DNA from: Pseudoalteromonas sp. A25 | Lineage (GTDB): Bacteria; Pseudomonadota; Gammaproteobacteria; Enterobacterales; Alteromonadaceae | Length of the DNA stretch: 64,000 bases | Assembly (NCBI RefSeq): GCF_009176705.1 | Contig: NZ_AP021846.1 | Location: forward strand, 528,001 to 592,000 | Direction of reading: 5' to 3' | Shown: positions 18,105-27,391 of the stretch, piece after piece | How the letters are laid out: each line of letters opens with the position of its first letter | Numbering within the stretch: position 1 is the first letter of the stretch | Notes under the pieces: generated by a model | What the model saw: only the letters and a program-made list of their open reading frames with translations | What the model was told of the DNA's origin: nothing | The model's database searches: none | Made by a program: the position numbers and the translations under genes

Positions 18105-18965
18105 TTATTCTATATTCTGGATCTGCTCTCTCATTTGCTCAATTAACACCTTTAACTCAACCGCTGCGGTGGTGATCTCGGTGTTGATTGATTTAGAGGC
18201 GAGGGTGTTCGACTCGCGGTTGAACTCTTGCATCATAAAGTCTAAACGACGGCCGCAGGCGCCGCCTTTTTTCAAGATTTTGTGGGTTTCTTTTACGTGC
18301 GACTTTAAGCGGTCTAGCTCTTCGGCTACGTCTTGTTTTTGCGCAAGGTAGATAAGCTCTTGTTCTAGGCGGTTTTCGTCAATTTCTGCTTTTAGTTCTT
18401 CAAGCTTGGTGGTGAGCTTTTCACGCTGCCATTTGCTCACTTCTGGCATATGGCCTTCAACAATGGCGACTTGTTCTAAAATTGAATCAAGACGAGTGGT
18501 GATCATGGTTTCGAGGTTTTCACCTTCGCTGGCGCGCGCGGCTTTAAAGTCTTCAACGAGTTCGTCAAAGCCAGCAAGTAGCTCACCATTTACGGTATCT
18601 AAATCTATTTCTTGTGCTTCCATTACGCCAGGCCAGCGTAAAATATCTACAGGGTTGATATCGCCTTGGCTGTGTTGTTGCACCCACTGGGCACTTTTAA
18701 TTAATTGCTCTGCCAGTGTTTCGTTAATAGACAGCTCACCCACATGCGCTGGGTTGGCGGTAAACTTTAAATACACTTCAACCTTGCCACGCTGTAAGTG
18801 CTTGCGTAGGCGCTCACGTACAACAGGCTCCATGGCACGGAATTGCTCAGGTGCGCGGATAAAGGTTTCTAGGTAACGCTGATTAACCGAGCGAATTTCC
18901 CAAACCCCAGTGCCCCAATCACCTTTTACTTCTCGGCGTGCGTAGGCGGTCATACTATGGATCAT
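18105..18965 (-). CDS. yicC: YicC-family endoribonuclease
   Basis: A 286-residue protein starting MIHSMTAYAR, the family signature, with the blocks EIRSVNQRYLE and RGKVEVYLKF in the N-terminal domain. In the C-terminal part are EELDRLKSHVKET, GRRLDFMMQEFNRESNTLASK and ELKVLIEQMREQIQN. YicC-type proteins cleave RNA and influence small-RNA turnover in E. coli. It is divergent from rph, the usual arrangement. Confidence 0.93.
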   Translation of the reverse strand: MIHSMTAYARREVKGDWGTGVWEIRSVNQRYLETFIRAPEQFRAMEPVVRERLRKHLQRGKVEVYLKFTANPAHVGELSINETLAEQLIKSAQWVQQHSQGDINPVDILRWPGVMEAQEIDLDTVNGELLAGFDELVEDFKAARASEGENLETMITTRLDSILEQVAIVEGHMPEVSKWQREKLTTKLEELKAEIDENRLEQELIYLAQKQDVAEELDRLKSHVKETHKILKKGGACGRRLDFMMQEFNRESNTLASKSINTEITTAAVELKVLIEQMREQIQNIE

Positions 18966-19148
18966 GTAAAGTTCCTAATCTATTAACAGAATTTGCTGCG
19001 CCATTATAGCTTAGAAAGCACACAAGACGACAGAGGAAATAATTACCAAAATAATCAGTCATTACTACAACTATTTATTGGCTTACGCATGGCATCGTAT
19101 CGGTTGAGCCTTTATAATAGGCAAAACTTTTACTTTAGGGGAACGTGG

Positions 19149-19862
19149 ATGCGTCCAAGCGAAAGAACAGCAAACCAAATTAGACCTGTAACATTTACTC
19201 GTAACTACACAATGCACGCCGAAGGCTCGGTATTAGTGGAGTTTGGTAACACCAAAGTACTGTGTACTGCCACTGTTGAAGCGGGCGTACCGCGTTTTAT
19301 GAAAGGTCAAGGTAAGGGCTGGATCACCGCTGAATATGGCATGTTACCGCGTTCTACCCACACTCGTAACAACCGCGAAGCTGCAAAAGGTAAGCAAGGC
19401 GGCCGTACTATGGAAATTCAACGTTTAATAGCGCGCGCACTGCGTGCTGCAGTTGATTTAAAAGCGCTTGGCGAAAACACTGTAACCATCGACTGTGATG
19501 TACTACAAGCCGATGGTGGTACACGTACTGCCTCAATTAGTGGTGCTTGTGTGGCGTTGGTTGATGCACTTACGCATATGCGTGCAAAGGGTATGATCAA
19601 CACCAACCCACTTAAGTTTATGATTGCGGCAATTTCAGTGGGTGTATACAACGGTGAAGCAATCACAGATTTAGAGTACTTAGAAGATTCAGAAGCCGAA
19701 ACCGACATGAACGTGATCATGACTGAGACGGGTAAGTTGATTGAAGTGCAAGGCACTGCTGAGGGTGAACCGTTCTCGTTTGAAGAGTTAGACGAACTGT
19801 TAGAGCTTGCTAAGCACTCAATTCGCGAAATCATCGATTTACAAAAAAAAGCACTTGCATAA
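19149..19862 (+). CDS. rph: Ribonuclease PH
   Basis: Phosphorolytic 3'-5' exoribonuclease that trims tRNA 3' ends. The frame is open upstream to 18993, but ATG 19149 ([20 protein letters not shown]) has AGGGGA upstream and gives the family length of 237 residues. Landmarks are [65 protein letters not shown] and the ending [11 protein letters not shown]. pyrE follows 31 bases downstream, as in enterics. Confidence 0.96.
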   Translation: MRPSERTANQIRPVTFTRNYTMHAEGSVLVEFGNTKVLCTATVEAGVPRFMKGQGKGWITAEYGMLPRSTHTRNNREAAKGKQGGRTMEIQRLIARALRAAVDLKALGENTVTIDCDVLQADGGTRTASISGACVALVDALTHMRAKGMINTNPLKFMIAAISVGVYNGEAITDLEYLEDSEAETDMNVIMTETGKLIEVQGTAEGEPFSFEELDELLELAKHSIREIIDLQKKALA

Positions 19863-19893
19863 GTTTGGTCAGTAAAAGTTTAGTAGGTAAGAC

Positions 19894-20538
19894 ATGAAAG
19901 CATATCAAAAAGAGTTTATTGAATTTGCCCTTGAAAAGCAGGTGCTTAAGTTTGGTGAGTTTACGTTAAAGTCGGGCCGAACTAGCCCTTACTTTTTCAA
20001 TGCGGGCTTGTTTAATACTGGCCGTGATTTAGCGCGTTTAGGTCGCTTTTATGCTGCGGCTTTAGAAGATGCCGCTATTGAGTACGATGTTTTGTTTGGC
20101 CCAGCTTACAAAGGTATTCCTATTGCAACAACAACCGCGGTTGCACTTGCGGATCACTACAACAAAGACGTGCCTTATTGCTTTAACCGTAAAGAGAAAA
20201 AGCAACATGGCGAAGGTGGCTCGTTAGTGGGCTCTGCGCTTGAAGGGCGCATTATGTTGGTTGACGATGTAATAACAGCGGGTACTGCAATTCGTGAGTC
20301 AATGGAGATCATTGCCGCAGCGGGTGCTGACTTGTCAGGTGTGTTAATTGCCCTTGACCGTCAAGAAAAGGGTAAAGCTGAGCTTTCTGCGATTCAAGAA
20401 GTGGAACGCGACTTTAATACCAAAGTGGTTTCAATCGTAAAACTTGCCGACTTAATTACCTACCTAGAAGAACAAGGTAGCATGGGCGAACACCTAGCAG
20501 CGGTAAAAGCGTACCGTGACCAATACGGTGTTGCTTAA
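19894..20538 (+). CDS. pyrE: Orotate phosphoribosyltransferase
   Basis: Pyrimidine synthesis: joins orotate to PRPP to give OMP. The 214-residue protein has [39 protein letters not shown] (flexible loop) and the PRPP motif [13 protein letters not shown]. It lies after rph with its own terminator downstream. Confidence 0.97.
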   Translation: MKAYQKEFIEFALEKQVLKFGEFTLKSGRTSPYFFNAGLFNTGRDLARLGRFYAAALEDAAIEYDVLFGPAYKGIPIATTTAVALADHYNKDVPYCFNRKEKKQHGEGGSLVGSALEGRIMLVDDVITAGTAIRESMEIIAAAGADLSGVLIALDRQEKGKAELSAIQEVERDFNTKVVSIVKLADLITYLEEQGSMGEHLAAVKAYRDQYGVA

Positions 20539-20563
20539 GCAGCAAGTTATAAAGTTATAAAAG

Positions 20564-20592
20564 ATGCCAGTCAGCGACTGGCATTTTTTTTA
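20564..20592 (+). terminator. Rho-independent terminator of rph-pyrE
   Basis: Stem ATGCCAGTC / GACTGGCAT (20564-20572 and 20576-20584), three-base loop, then a run of eight Ts. Confidence 0.95.
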
Positions 20593-20760
20593 ACCAAGGG
20601 GTGTGCAAAATTACTCATAACAAGTTCATTGAACACAGTGTATTGTTGCCAATTAAGCATGGCTGTTTTGCAGAGCCAAAATTGGTTAATTGACCTTAAA
20701 TTTGGCATAGTAGAGCGCTAAGCCTCGGCGGTACTGATTTTTACAAGGCACATTATTTTC

Positions 20761-22131
20761 ATGGTTAGTCAGCAAAAACAACAAAAGCATATTCATATTC
20801 TAGGCGTTTGCGGCACCTTTATGGGGGGTATAGCCGCCATTGCACAAGCGCTGGGTTACAAAGTGACGGGCTCAGATCAAAATGTGTATCCGCCAATGAG
20901 CACACAGTTAGAGTCATTAGGTATTGAACTTACCTCTGGATATGACCCAAAACAGTTAGAACCTGCGCCAGATATGGTGATCATCGGCAATGCCATGAGT
21001 CGTGGTAACTCTTGTGTTGAGTATGTACTTGAAAAGGGCTTGCCTTACACCTCTGGACCTGAGTGGCTGAAGCACAACTTGTTGCAAGATGCTTGGGTGC
21101 TGGCAGTGGCGGGTACGCATGGTAAAACAACCACTGCAAGCATGCTTGCGTGGGTATTAGAGTATGCAGGTTTGAGACCGGGCTTTTTAATTGGCGGCAT
21201 AGTACAAAACTTTGGGGTGTCTGCTCGTGTTAGTGACACGCCTTTTTTTGTTATTGAAGCAGACGAGTACGATACCGCATTTTTTGATAAACGCAGTAAG
21301 TTTGTACATTACTTGCCGCGCACGCTGATTATGAACAATTTAGAGTTTGATCATGCGGATATTTTCAAAGACTTGGATGCCATTCAAACGCAGTTTAATC
21401 ATTTGTTACGTACTTTACCGAGCCAAGGCAAAGCGATTTACCCCGCTGACGACGAAGCATTAGTTGATGTAATAAAACGTGGCTTTTGGAGCCAACAAGA
21501 AACCTTAAACGGTGATTGGACGTATAAGTTACTTGAGCGCGATGGCTCACAATTTGAAGTGTATTTATCGGGTAAGCTCGAAGGTGTTGTAAGTTGGGAT
21601 GCCATAGGTGAGCACAATGTTAAAAATGCCATCATGACCATCGCCGCAGCTCGTCATGTGGGTATTCCTGTGGCAGTGAGTATTGATGCTTTGCGCGAGT
21701 TTAAATCGCCCAAACGTAGAATGGAATTACTCGGCGAAGCAAATGGGGTGCATGTGTATGACGATTTTGCCCATCACCCAACCGCCATTAAAACCACCCT
21801 TGCGGGCTTAAAAGCCAAAGTAGGTGAAGAGCCTGTGATTGCTATTTTGGAGCCTCGCTCGAATACCATGAAAATGGGCGTGCATCAGCATACGTTGCTG
21901 GCATCACTGGCTCAGGCCGACGAAGCCTATTTATTCGAACCACAAGGCCTTGGTTGGTCGTTAAAAGACGAAGCTCATAAAGCGGGCCGACACTGCTTTG
22001 ATAGCACTGATGAGATCATTGCAAAAGTGTGCGAAAAGGCGCAACCAGGGCAACACATACTCATTATGAGCAACGGCGGTTTTGAAGGATTACACCAAAA
22101 ATTGTTGAGTGCACTTAAAGCTAACGCATAA
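20761..22131 (+). CDS. mpl: UDP-MurNAc:L-Ala-gamma-D-Glu-meso-DAP ligase
   Basis: Murein-recycling ligase that attaches the recovered tripeptide to UDP-MurNAc. The 456-residue Mur-ligase protein starts with HIHILGVCGTFMGGIA, the Mpl-type nucleotide fold. It has the ATP loop GTHGKTTTASML, the ADEYDTAFFDKRSKF block and YDDFAHHPTAI. The EPRSNTMKMG stretch is Mpl-specific and separates it from MurC. Confidence 0.95.
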   Translation: MVSQQKQQKHIHILGVCGTFMGGIAAIAQALGYKVTGSDQNVYPPMSTQLESLGIELTSGYDPKQLEPAPDMVIIGNAMSRGNSCVEYVLEKGLPYTSGPEWLKHNLLQDAWVLAVAGTHGKTTTASMLAWVLEYAGLRPGFLIGGIVQNFGVSARVSDTPFFVIEADEYDTAFFDKRSKFVHYLPRTLIMNNLEFDHADIFKDLDAIQTQFNHLLRTLPSQGKAIYPADDEALVDVIKRGFWSQQETLNGDWTYKLLERDGSQFEVYLSGKLEGVVSWDAIGEHNVKNAIMTIAAARHVGIPVAVSIDALREFKSPKRRMELLGEANGVHVYDDFAHHPTAIKTTLAGLKAKVGEEPVIAILEPRSNTMKMGVHQHTLLASLAQADEAYLFEPQGLGWSLKDEAHKAGRHCFDSTDEIIAKVCEKAQPGQHILIMSNGGFEGLHQKLLSALKANA

Positions 22132-22159
22132 AAATTGAACTTAATTCAAAGGCGAACGT

Positions 22160-22783
22160 GTGAATAATTTTAAACCAGCAATAACTTTGGCATTCAGTGG
22201 TGCATCGGGTGCGCCATATGGATTGCGTCTATTAGAAGTATTGGTAGCAATGAACTACCAAGTATTTGTGTTGATCTCAAGCGCCGCAAGGGTGGTGCTT
22301 GATACCGAGTCAAACATTAAGCTCTCAGGTAATGAACAAAAAGCTACCCAGCAGCTCAGTGAGCTGTTTAATGCGCAACCTGAGCAAATTCAAGTATTTG
22401 GCAAAGATAATTGGTTTAGCCCTGTAGCATCGGGCTCAGCTGCGCCCAAAAAAATGGTGGTATGCCCATGTAGTGCTGGGAGTGTATCAGCCATCGCCAC
22501 AGGTGCCTCAGATAACCTGCTTGAGCGTGCGGCAGATGTGGTGATAAAAGAGCGCGGGCAACTTATTTTGGTGCCCAGAGAAACTCCGTTTAGCTCTATC
22601 CACCTTGAGAATATGCTTAAACTGAGTCAGCTCGGTGTTACCATTATGCCAGCGGCTCCTGGGTTTTATCACCAACCTCAATCAATTAGTGATTTGGTCG
22701 ACTTTATGGTGGCCAGAATTTTAGATCATTTAAATATCGAACATACCCTAACCAAACGTTGGGGTTATGGAGAACAACACTAA
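22160..22783 (+). CDS. ubiX: Flavin prenyltransferase
   Basis: Makes prenylated FMN, the cofactor of the UbiD decarboxylase in ubiquinone synthesis. The 207-residue protein has the N-terminal [14 protein letters not shown] motif, [25 protein letters not shown] and [16 protein letters not shown], all UbiX hallmarks. Translation is taken from GTG 22160. Confidence 0.95.
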   Translation: MNNFKPAITLAFSGASGAPYGLRLLEVLVAMNYQVFVLISSAARVVLDTESNIKLSGNEQKATQQLSELFNAQPEQIQVFGKDNWFSPVASGSAAPKKMVVCPCSAGSVSAIATGASDNLLERAADVVIKERGQLILVPRETPFSSIHLENMLKLSQLGVTIMPAAPGFYHQPQSISDLVDFMVARILDHLNIEHTLTKRWGYGEQH

Positions 22784-22784
22784 C

Positions 22785-23705
22785 ATGACAATTGCATTGA
22801 ATATTCAAGGCTTAAGAAAAGTCTATAAAAACGGTGTTGAAGCCGTAAAAGGGATTGACCTGCAAGTAGAGCAGGGAGATTTTTTTGCATTACTTGGCCC
22901 AAACGGCGCGGGTAAATCAACCACCATTGGCGTTATTGCGTCTTTGGTTAATAAGACTGAAGGTCAGGTCGAAGTATTTGGTCACAGCATTGATACCGCA
23001 CTAGAAGATGCTAAATCAGAGCTAGGCCTCGTGCCACAAGAGTTTAACTTTGGTCAGTTTGAAACCTTAAATCAGATTTTAGTCAATCAAGCTGGCTACT
23101 ATGGTGTGCCCAGAGCCTTAGCCCACGAACGCGCTGAAAAATACCTTAAGCAGTTGGGCTTGTTTGATAAAAAAGACAAACAAGCGCGCACCCTATCGGG
23201 TGGTATGAAACGCCGGTTGATGATTGCTCGTGCGCTAATGCATGAGCCTAAACTGCTTATTCTTGATGAACCGACGGCTGGGGTCGACATTGAACTGCGC
23301 CGTTCAATGTGGGATTTTTTACGCGAAATTAACCAACAAGGTGTAACCATTATTTTAACCACGCACTACCTTGAAGAAGCCGAATTGTTGTGTAAAAACA
23401 TCGCCATTATCGATAAGGGCATGATTGTCGAAAATACCACCATTAAGGCATTGCTCGCCAAGCTAGACAAAGAAACCTTTGTAATGGACCTTAAATCGCC
23501 AATTCAACCCGTTAGTCTTGATGGCTATGCGTTCAAGATGGTTGATGACCATACCATTGAGGTGGAAGTAGCGAAATCGCAAGGTTTAAACGAGGTGTTT
23601 ACGCAGTTAACGACACAGGGCAATACAGTGCTCAGTATGCGTAATAAAGCCAACCGTTTAGAAGAGCTATTTGTGGGGTTATTAGAGCAGGGGCGTGCAT
23701 CATGA
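22785..23705 (+). CDS. yadG: ABC exporter ATP-binding protein (YadG type)
   Basis: Cytoplasmic ATPase of a two-gene ABC-2 exporter. Walker A GPNGAGKST, Q-loop LVPQEFNF, signature LSGGMKRR, Walker B LLILDEPTAGVD and switch His in TTHYLEEAE are all present. ATG 22785 (MTIALNIQGLRK) matches E. coli YadG; ATG 22767 lies in frame upstream and overlaps ubiX. It overlaps yadH by ATGA. The exported substrate is not established. Confidence 0.92.
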   Translation: MTIALNIQGLRKVYKNGVEAVKGIDLQVEQGDFFALLGPNGAGKSTTIGVIASLVNKTEGQVEVFGHSIDTALEDAKSELGLVPQEFNFGQFETLNQILVNQAGYYGVPRALAHERAEKYLKQLGLFDKKDKQARTLSGGMKRRLMIARALMHEPKLLILDEPTAGVDIELRRSMWDFLREINQQGVTIILTTHYLEEAELLCKNIAIIDKGMIVENTTIKALLAKLDKETFVMDLKSPIQPVSLDGYAFKMVDDHTIEVEVAKSQGLNEVFTQLTTQGNTVLSMRNKANRLEELFVGLLEQGRAS

Positions 23706-24475
23706 GTTTAGGTCGTTATAGCGTTGCGCTAAAAAGTATTTGGATCAAAGAGTGTATTCGTTTTTTGCGTATTTGGGTGCAAACCTTAGTACCACCGGCG
23801 ATCACCATGACGCTGTACTTTGTGATTTTTGGCAGCTTAATTGGCTCTCGCATTGGTGATATGGGCGGTTTTAGCTACATGGAGTTTATTGTACCGGGTC
23901 TTATTATGATGTCGGTGATCACCAATTCGTACTCTAATGTAGCATCGAGCTTTTACTCAACCAAGTTTCAAAAGAGTATTGAAGAGCTACTAGTGGCACC
24001 TGTACCAAACTACATTATTGTGTTGGGTTACATGGGGGGCGGTATGGCTCGGGGCATATTAGTAGGCTTTATCGTAACCTTAGTCTCTTTGTTTTTTGTT
24101 GATATTCAAATTCATAATCTTGGGGTGATCATCGCTACCGTGATTTTAACCTCAGCCGTTTTTGCACTGGGTGGCCTAATTAACGCGGTATTTGCCAATA
24201 GCTTTGATGATATCAGTATTATCCCTACGTTTGTGTTGACTCCTTTGACTTACTTAGGTGGCGTGTTTTATTCAATCACCTTATTGCCAGAGTTTTGGCA
24301 AGGGGTATCGCAAGTTAACCCGATTATTTACATGGTTAATGCGTTTAGATTTGGCTTTTTAGGCGTGTCAGATGTCAACATTTATGTGGCATTTACGGTA
24401 TTATTAGCCTTTATTTCTGGGTTATTTATTTTGGCGTTAAGTTTAATACGTCGAGGAGTAGGGTTACGCCACTGA
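23702..24475 (+). CDS. yadH: ABC-2 exporter permease (YadH type)
   Basis: A 257-residue inner-membrane protein with six hydrophobic segments. It aligns along its length with E. coli YadH from memory: YSVALKSIWIKE, RIWVQTLVPPAITMTLYFVI, YMEFIVPGLIMMSVITN, EELLVAPVPNYIIVLGY, LTPLTYLGGVFYS. It pairs with the ATPase encoded directly upstream with a four-base overlap. Confidence 0.93.
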   Translation: MSLGRYSVALKSIWIKECIRFLRIWVQTLVPPAITMTLYFVIFGSLIGSRIGDMGGFSYMEFIVPGLIMMSVITNSYSNVASSFYSTKFQKSIEELLVAPVPNYIIVLGYMGGGMARGILVGFIVTLVSLFFVDIQIHNLGVIIATVILTSAVFALGGLINAVFANSFDDISIIPTFVLTPLTYLGGVFYSITLLPEFWQGVSQVNPIIYMVNAFRFGFLGVSDVNIYVAFTVLLAFISGLFILALSLIRRGVGLRH

Positions 24476-25143
24476 TGAGCGACGCAAATTCAAGAAGCAT
24501 AGTATCAAATCAACCGAGCTTGCACGACAAGCTCGATGAAATTGTCAATAAGCACCTTTCGGCTGAGTTTAAAAAGCCGATTGCACAACATACGCAGCGC
24601 GCATTTGATGAAGTTAATGAGCGTGTGCAAGCGTTCGAAGGGCCAATTATTTTAGACTCATGTTGCGGAGTGGGTGAAAGCACCGCTAACTTAGCAAAGC
24701 AACATCCAGATGCCTTAGTAATTGGTATTGATAAGTCGTCTCATCGATTAGAAAAACATGATGTCGAATATAAGCAAACCGAGTCAGGACAATATGTGTT
24801 AGTGCAAGCTGACCTTAATGACTTTTGGCGCTTAGCGGTGGAGGCAAACTGGCGTCCTACACATCATTATCTGTTTTATCCAAACCCTTGGCCAAAAGCA
24901 AAGCATGTTCAACGTCGTTGGCACGGTGCGGCTGTTTTTCCTTATATTGTTAAATTAGGCGGGCGACTTGAAGTGCGCAGTAATTGGGATATATACGTAA
25001 AAGAGTTTGCACGAGCATTGCAACTGGCAGGTTATCCTACACCTGTTGAGCCGTATCATAGTGATACGGCTATCACACCATTTGAGCGAAAATATTGGGC
25101 CAGTGGTCAATCAAGCACGCGCTTGGTTGCTCAATTGCCTTAG
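24475..25143 (+). CDS. TrmB-like SAM-dependent methyltransferase
   Basis: A 222-residue protein with a SAM-binding start LDSCCGVGESTANLA, then VIGIDKSSHRLEKH and the YPNPWPKAKHVQRRWHG block. The last resembles the PDPWHKKRHHKRR region of tRNA m7G46 methylase TrmB but is clearly divergent, so this is more likely a paralogue than TrmB itself. Its start overlaps the yadH stop (TGATG), and its 3' end overlaps the convergent EAL-type gene by 33 bases. Confidence 0.75.
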   Translation: MSDANSRSIVSNQPSLHDKLDEIVNKHLSAEFKKPIAQHTQRAFDEVNERVQAFEGPIILDSCCGVGESTANLAKQHPDALVIGIDKSSHRLEKHDVEYKQTESGQYVLVQADLNDFWRLAVEANWRPTHHYLFYPNPWPKAKHVQRRWHGAAVFPYIVKLGGRLEVRSNWDIYVKEFARALQLAGYPTPVEPYHSDTAITPFERKYWASGQSSTRLVAQLP

Positions 25144-26988
25144 TTTGGCACATAAATGTGGGGCCGCGGATGCAATATAGCGGCCCTCAACTAAATCAAC
25201 CCCAGCTTTAGAAAGCTTGTTATATTGCTGTTCAGACTCAACGCCGGCCACAAGTAACATAATGTTTTTATCGTGACATAACTTTGATATATGTTTGATA
25301 AAGTCAAACACTTGGTTGTCATCGGCAATGTGTGCGGTGTTACTTTCATCAAGTAAAATCATATCAATATTGAGTTTCATCACGCGGCTCACCGTTAATA
25401 GCCCACTACTTACAGCGTTGATCAACACCTTAACGCCCTTACTTTTTAGCACGTTTATACATACAGCCATGGCATTGAAATGTGCTAATACGTCTTTTTC
25501 ATCTAACTCAAAAGTGATTAACTGAGGTTGTGGGTAGCGTCTGAGTTCTTGGTCGAGGAAGTCTAACAATTGAGGATCCGTTGCATCGTGGTAACTGAGC
25601 TTTATGCTCCAAGACGTGCCTGATTTTCTAAAGCGCTCTATGCATTGTGTAAAGATATTTCGTGTTAACTGGCTTTGTAAACGAGACTGGCGCACAACTT
25701 CGCTAAAGCTTTCTGTTTTTAAAATGGCTCCCTGCTCAGTAACGATTCTAGCGCTGCAGTGATACTGCACAATTTGCTGTGTTTTGGGATCAACTCGAGG
25801 TGTGAAATACGTGGCAATACGATTATCGCTAAAAGCGCCTTGCAAAATATTGGCGATGGCCAAGTGGTTTTTCTGTTTTAATCGTGCATCTTGGCTATCA
25901 ATACTGAACATGCAGATTGGTTGCTGATTCTGTTTAGCTTGGCGACACGCTATTAGAGCATTTTCTAATAGCAAAGACTTATTGCCTGAGGCAATGCCTG
26001 CGTGCAACTGGATATATAGGTGCGGTTTGGTGAGTATCGGAGTTGACTTTGGAAAGTCTGCAATCACTTGGCTTAAATGTGCTTCACCTTCTTTAATGTT
26101 GCTCATAATGACGAGCTTGGAAGTTGCCAACCTATAAACGCGATGAGGTGAGGTAATGGGTTTAAAATACTCCATTACCTTTTGTATTACGCTATCTCCC
26201 ACATGAGTGCCGTAAAAGCTAATAATATCCTCTAGTTCATCTACCGAGATGATTGCTAAGCTCAGATGTTGATCTTGCTTTTTGCCTAAGTCTTGTTCGA
26301 GCGCGACTCGGTTTGCAAAGCCTGTGCGTGCATCGGTACTCATTGATTTACGATATAGCGCGATATAAAAGGTTGCGACCAATACCGCAATAAAAAAGAA
26401 AAAGGTAGCTGTGAGTGTTGCTTTAGCCACGCTTTCTTGTAGCAATGCATCTACTTGGCTTATGGTCATATCGGCACCAGTTATATAAGCGGTGCCATTG
26501 CTTGATATGTAGGGCACAAAAATAGTCTTAAAGTGACCCCATTTATCTTTTGAGACTTCAAAAACCGGCTCTGTAGATTGAAACGCAGCTTTGTTGATCA
26601 CAGTTGCTTCTTTGTACTGGTCAAAAAACTGAGTCAACTTATTGTTTTTAATGTCTGAAGTTGTAAAGCTGGATGCAGTAAAATGAACATGCGGAGGACG
26701 ATAAACCATGGTGTAGACGTATTCTACCCCTATCGCTTTTGCCAACGCGGTAAGTTGTGCGCTTTTATGTTGATATTCTTCAGTGCTAATGGCGTTTAAG
26801 CGGTCATGATAATCATCGCCTACGAGCAGCTGAGTGCTTTTTGCGGCGCGTAAAAGTTGCTCATCAATATCTGTCATAATGGCGGTGCGAGTCGACTGAT
26901 ATGTATAGGCTACATATCCCGCTAAGCTGGAGACAAACAGTGAAAATCCTATGAGTGACCAAGTCATTGCCGAAGTCCTTCGGTACAT
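25111..26988 (-). CDS. Membrane protein with sensor, degenerate GGDEF and degenerate EAL domains
   Basis: A protein of about 625 residues with two membrane helices (near residues 9-30 and 190-215) enclosing a periplasmic sensor region. Then come GGDEF-like and EAL-like folds. The GGDEF half shows RTGFANRVALEQDL but the catalytic GGDEF is replaced by a region reading RLATSKLVIMS. The EAL half shows HCSARIV where EAL is expected, and other metal ligands are missing, though the barrel pattern (IDMILLDES, LLVAGVESEQQY) remains. It probably binds c-di-GMP or a partner protein without enzymatic activity. ATG 26988 is preferred because AAAAGG lies six bases before it. Confidence 0.8.
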   Translation of the reverse strand: MYRRTSAMTWSLIGFSLFVSSLAGYVAYTYQSTRTAIMTDIDEQLLRAAKSTQLLVGDDYHDRLNAISTEEYQHKSAQLTALAKAIGVEYVYTMVYRPPHVHFTASSFTTSDIKNNKLTQFFDQYKEATVINKAAFQSTEPVFEVSKDKWGHFKTIFVPYISSNGTAYITGADMTISQVDALLQESVAKATLTATFFFFIAVLVATFYIALYRKSMSTDARTGFANRVALEQDLGKKQDQHLSLAIISVDELEDIISFYGTHVGDSVIQKVMEYFKPITSPHRVYRLATSKLVIMSNIKEGEAHLSQVIADFPKSTPILTKPHLYIQLHAGIASGNKSLLLENALIACRQAKQNQQPICMFSIDSQDARLKQKNHLAIANILQGAFSDNRIATYFTPRVDPKTQQIVQYHCSARIVTEQGAILKTESFSEVVRQSRLQSQLTRNIFTQCIERFRKSGTSWSIKLSYHDATDPQLLDFLDQELRRYPQPQLITFELDEKDVLAHFNAMAVCINVLKSKGVKVLINAVSSGLLTVSRVMKLNIDMILLDESNTAHIADDNQVFDFIKHISKLCHDKNIMLLVAGVESEQQYNKLSKAGVDLVEGRYIASAAPHLCAKLRQLSNQARA

Positions 26989-27391
26989 AACCATCCTTTT
27001 AATCAATCTGTTCCTAAATGTTAAACTTTGCGCAGAGTGATTGCAAAGCATTCAAATTGAATTTGCGTATCTAGTCTAGTTAGCTTTTTATCATTTTAAT
27101 AGACCTTTATTGGCTTTGTGAAAACAAAGTTATTGCAGATTTCCAGTATGTCATAGTGACGGAAAGCGAAAAATAAATCTGTTGGTTAAACTTTTATGGG
27201 CTGCTGCACCCTCAAAATTTAAGATAACTGTCTTGGGTTAAACATTAAAATGTCACAACTAACTTGGCCATATCGTGATTTTTCGGCTAACAATAGGAGA
27301 CATTGCGGCTTACTTGCAGTAAAGTTAGCCATTTAAAAATAACATGTTTATGGGTGGCAAGGTGACTGCCCATAATTAACTGGGTAATGTA
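26989..27391. other. Divergent intergenic region
   Basis: No gene is seen. It separates the minus-strand EAL-type gene from panP and should hold both promoters; no clear operator or hairpin stands out. Confidence 0.5.

Noticed and set aside
24475..25143. Naming this gene trmB
   Set aside because: The motif differs from canonical TrmB and the gene is in another context, so only TrmB-like was used.
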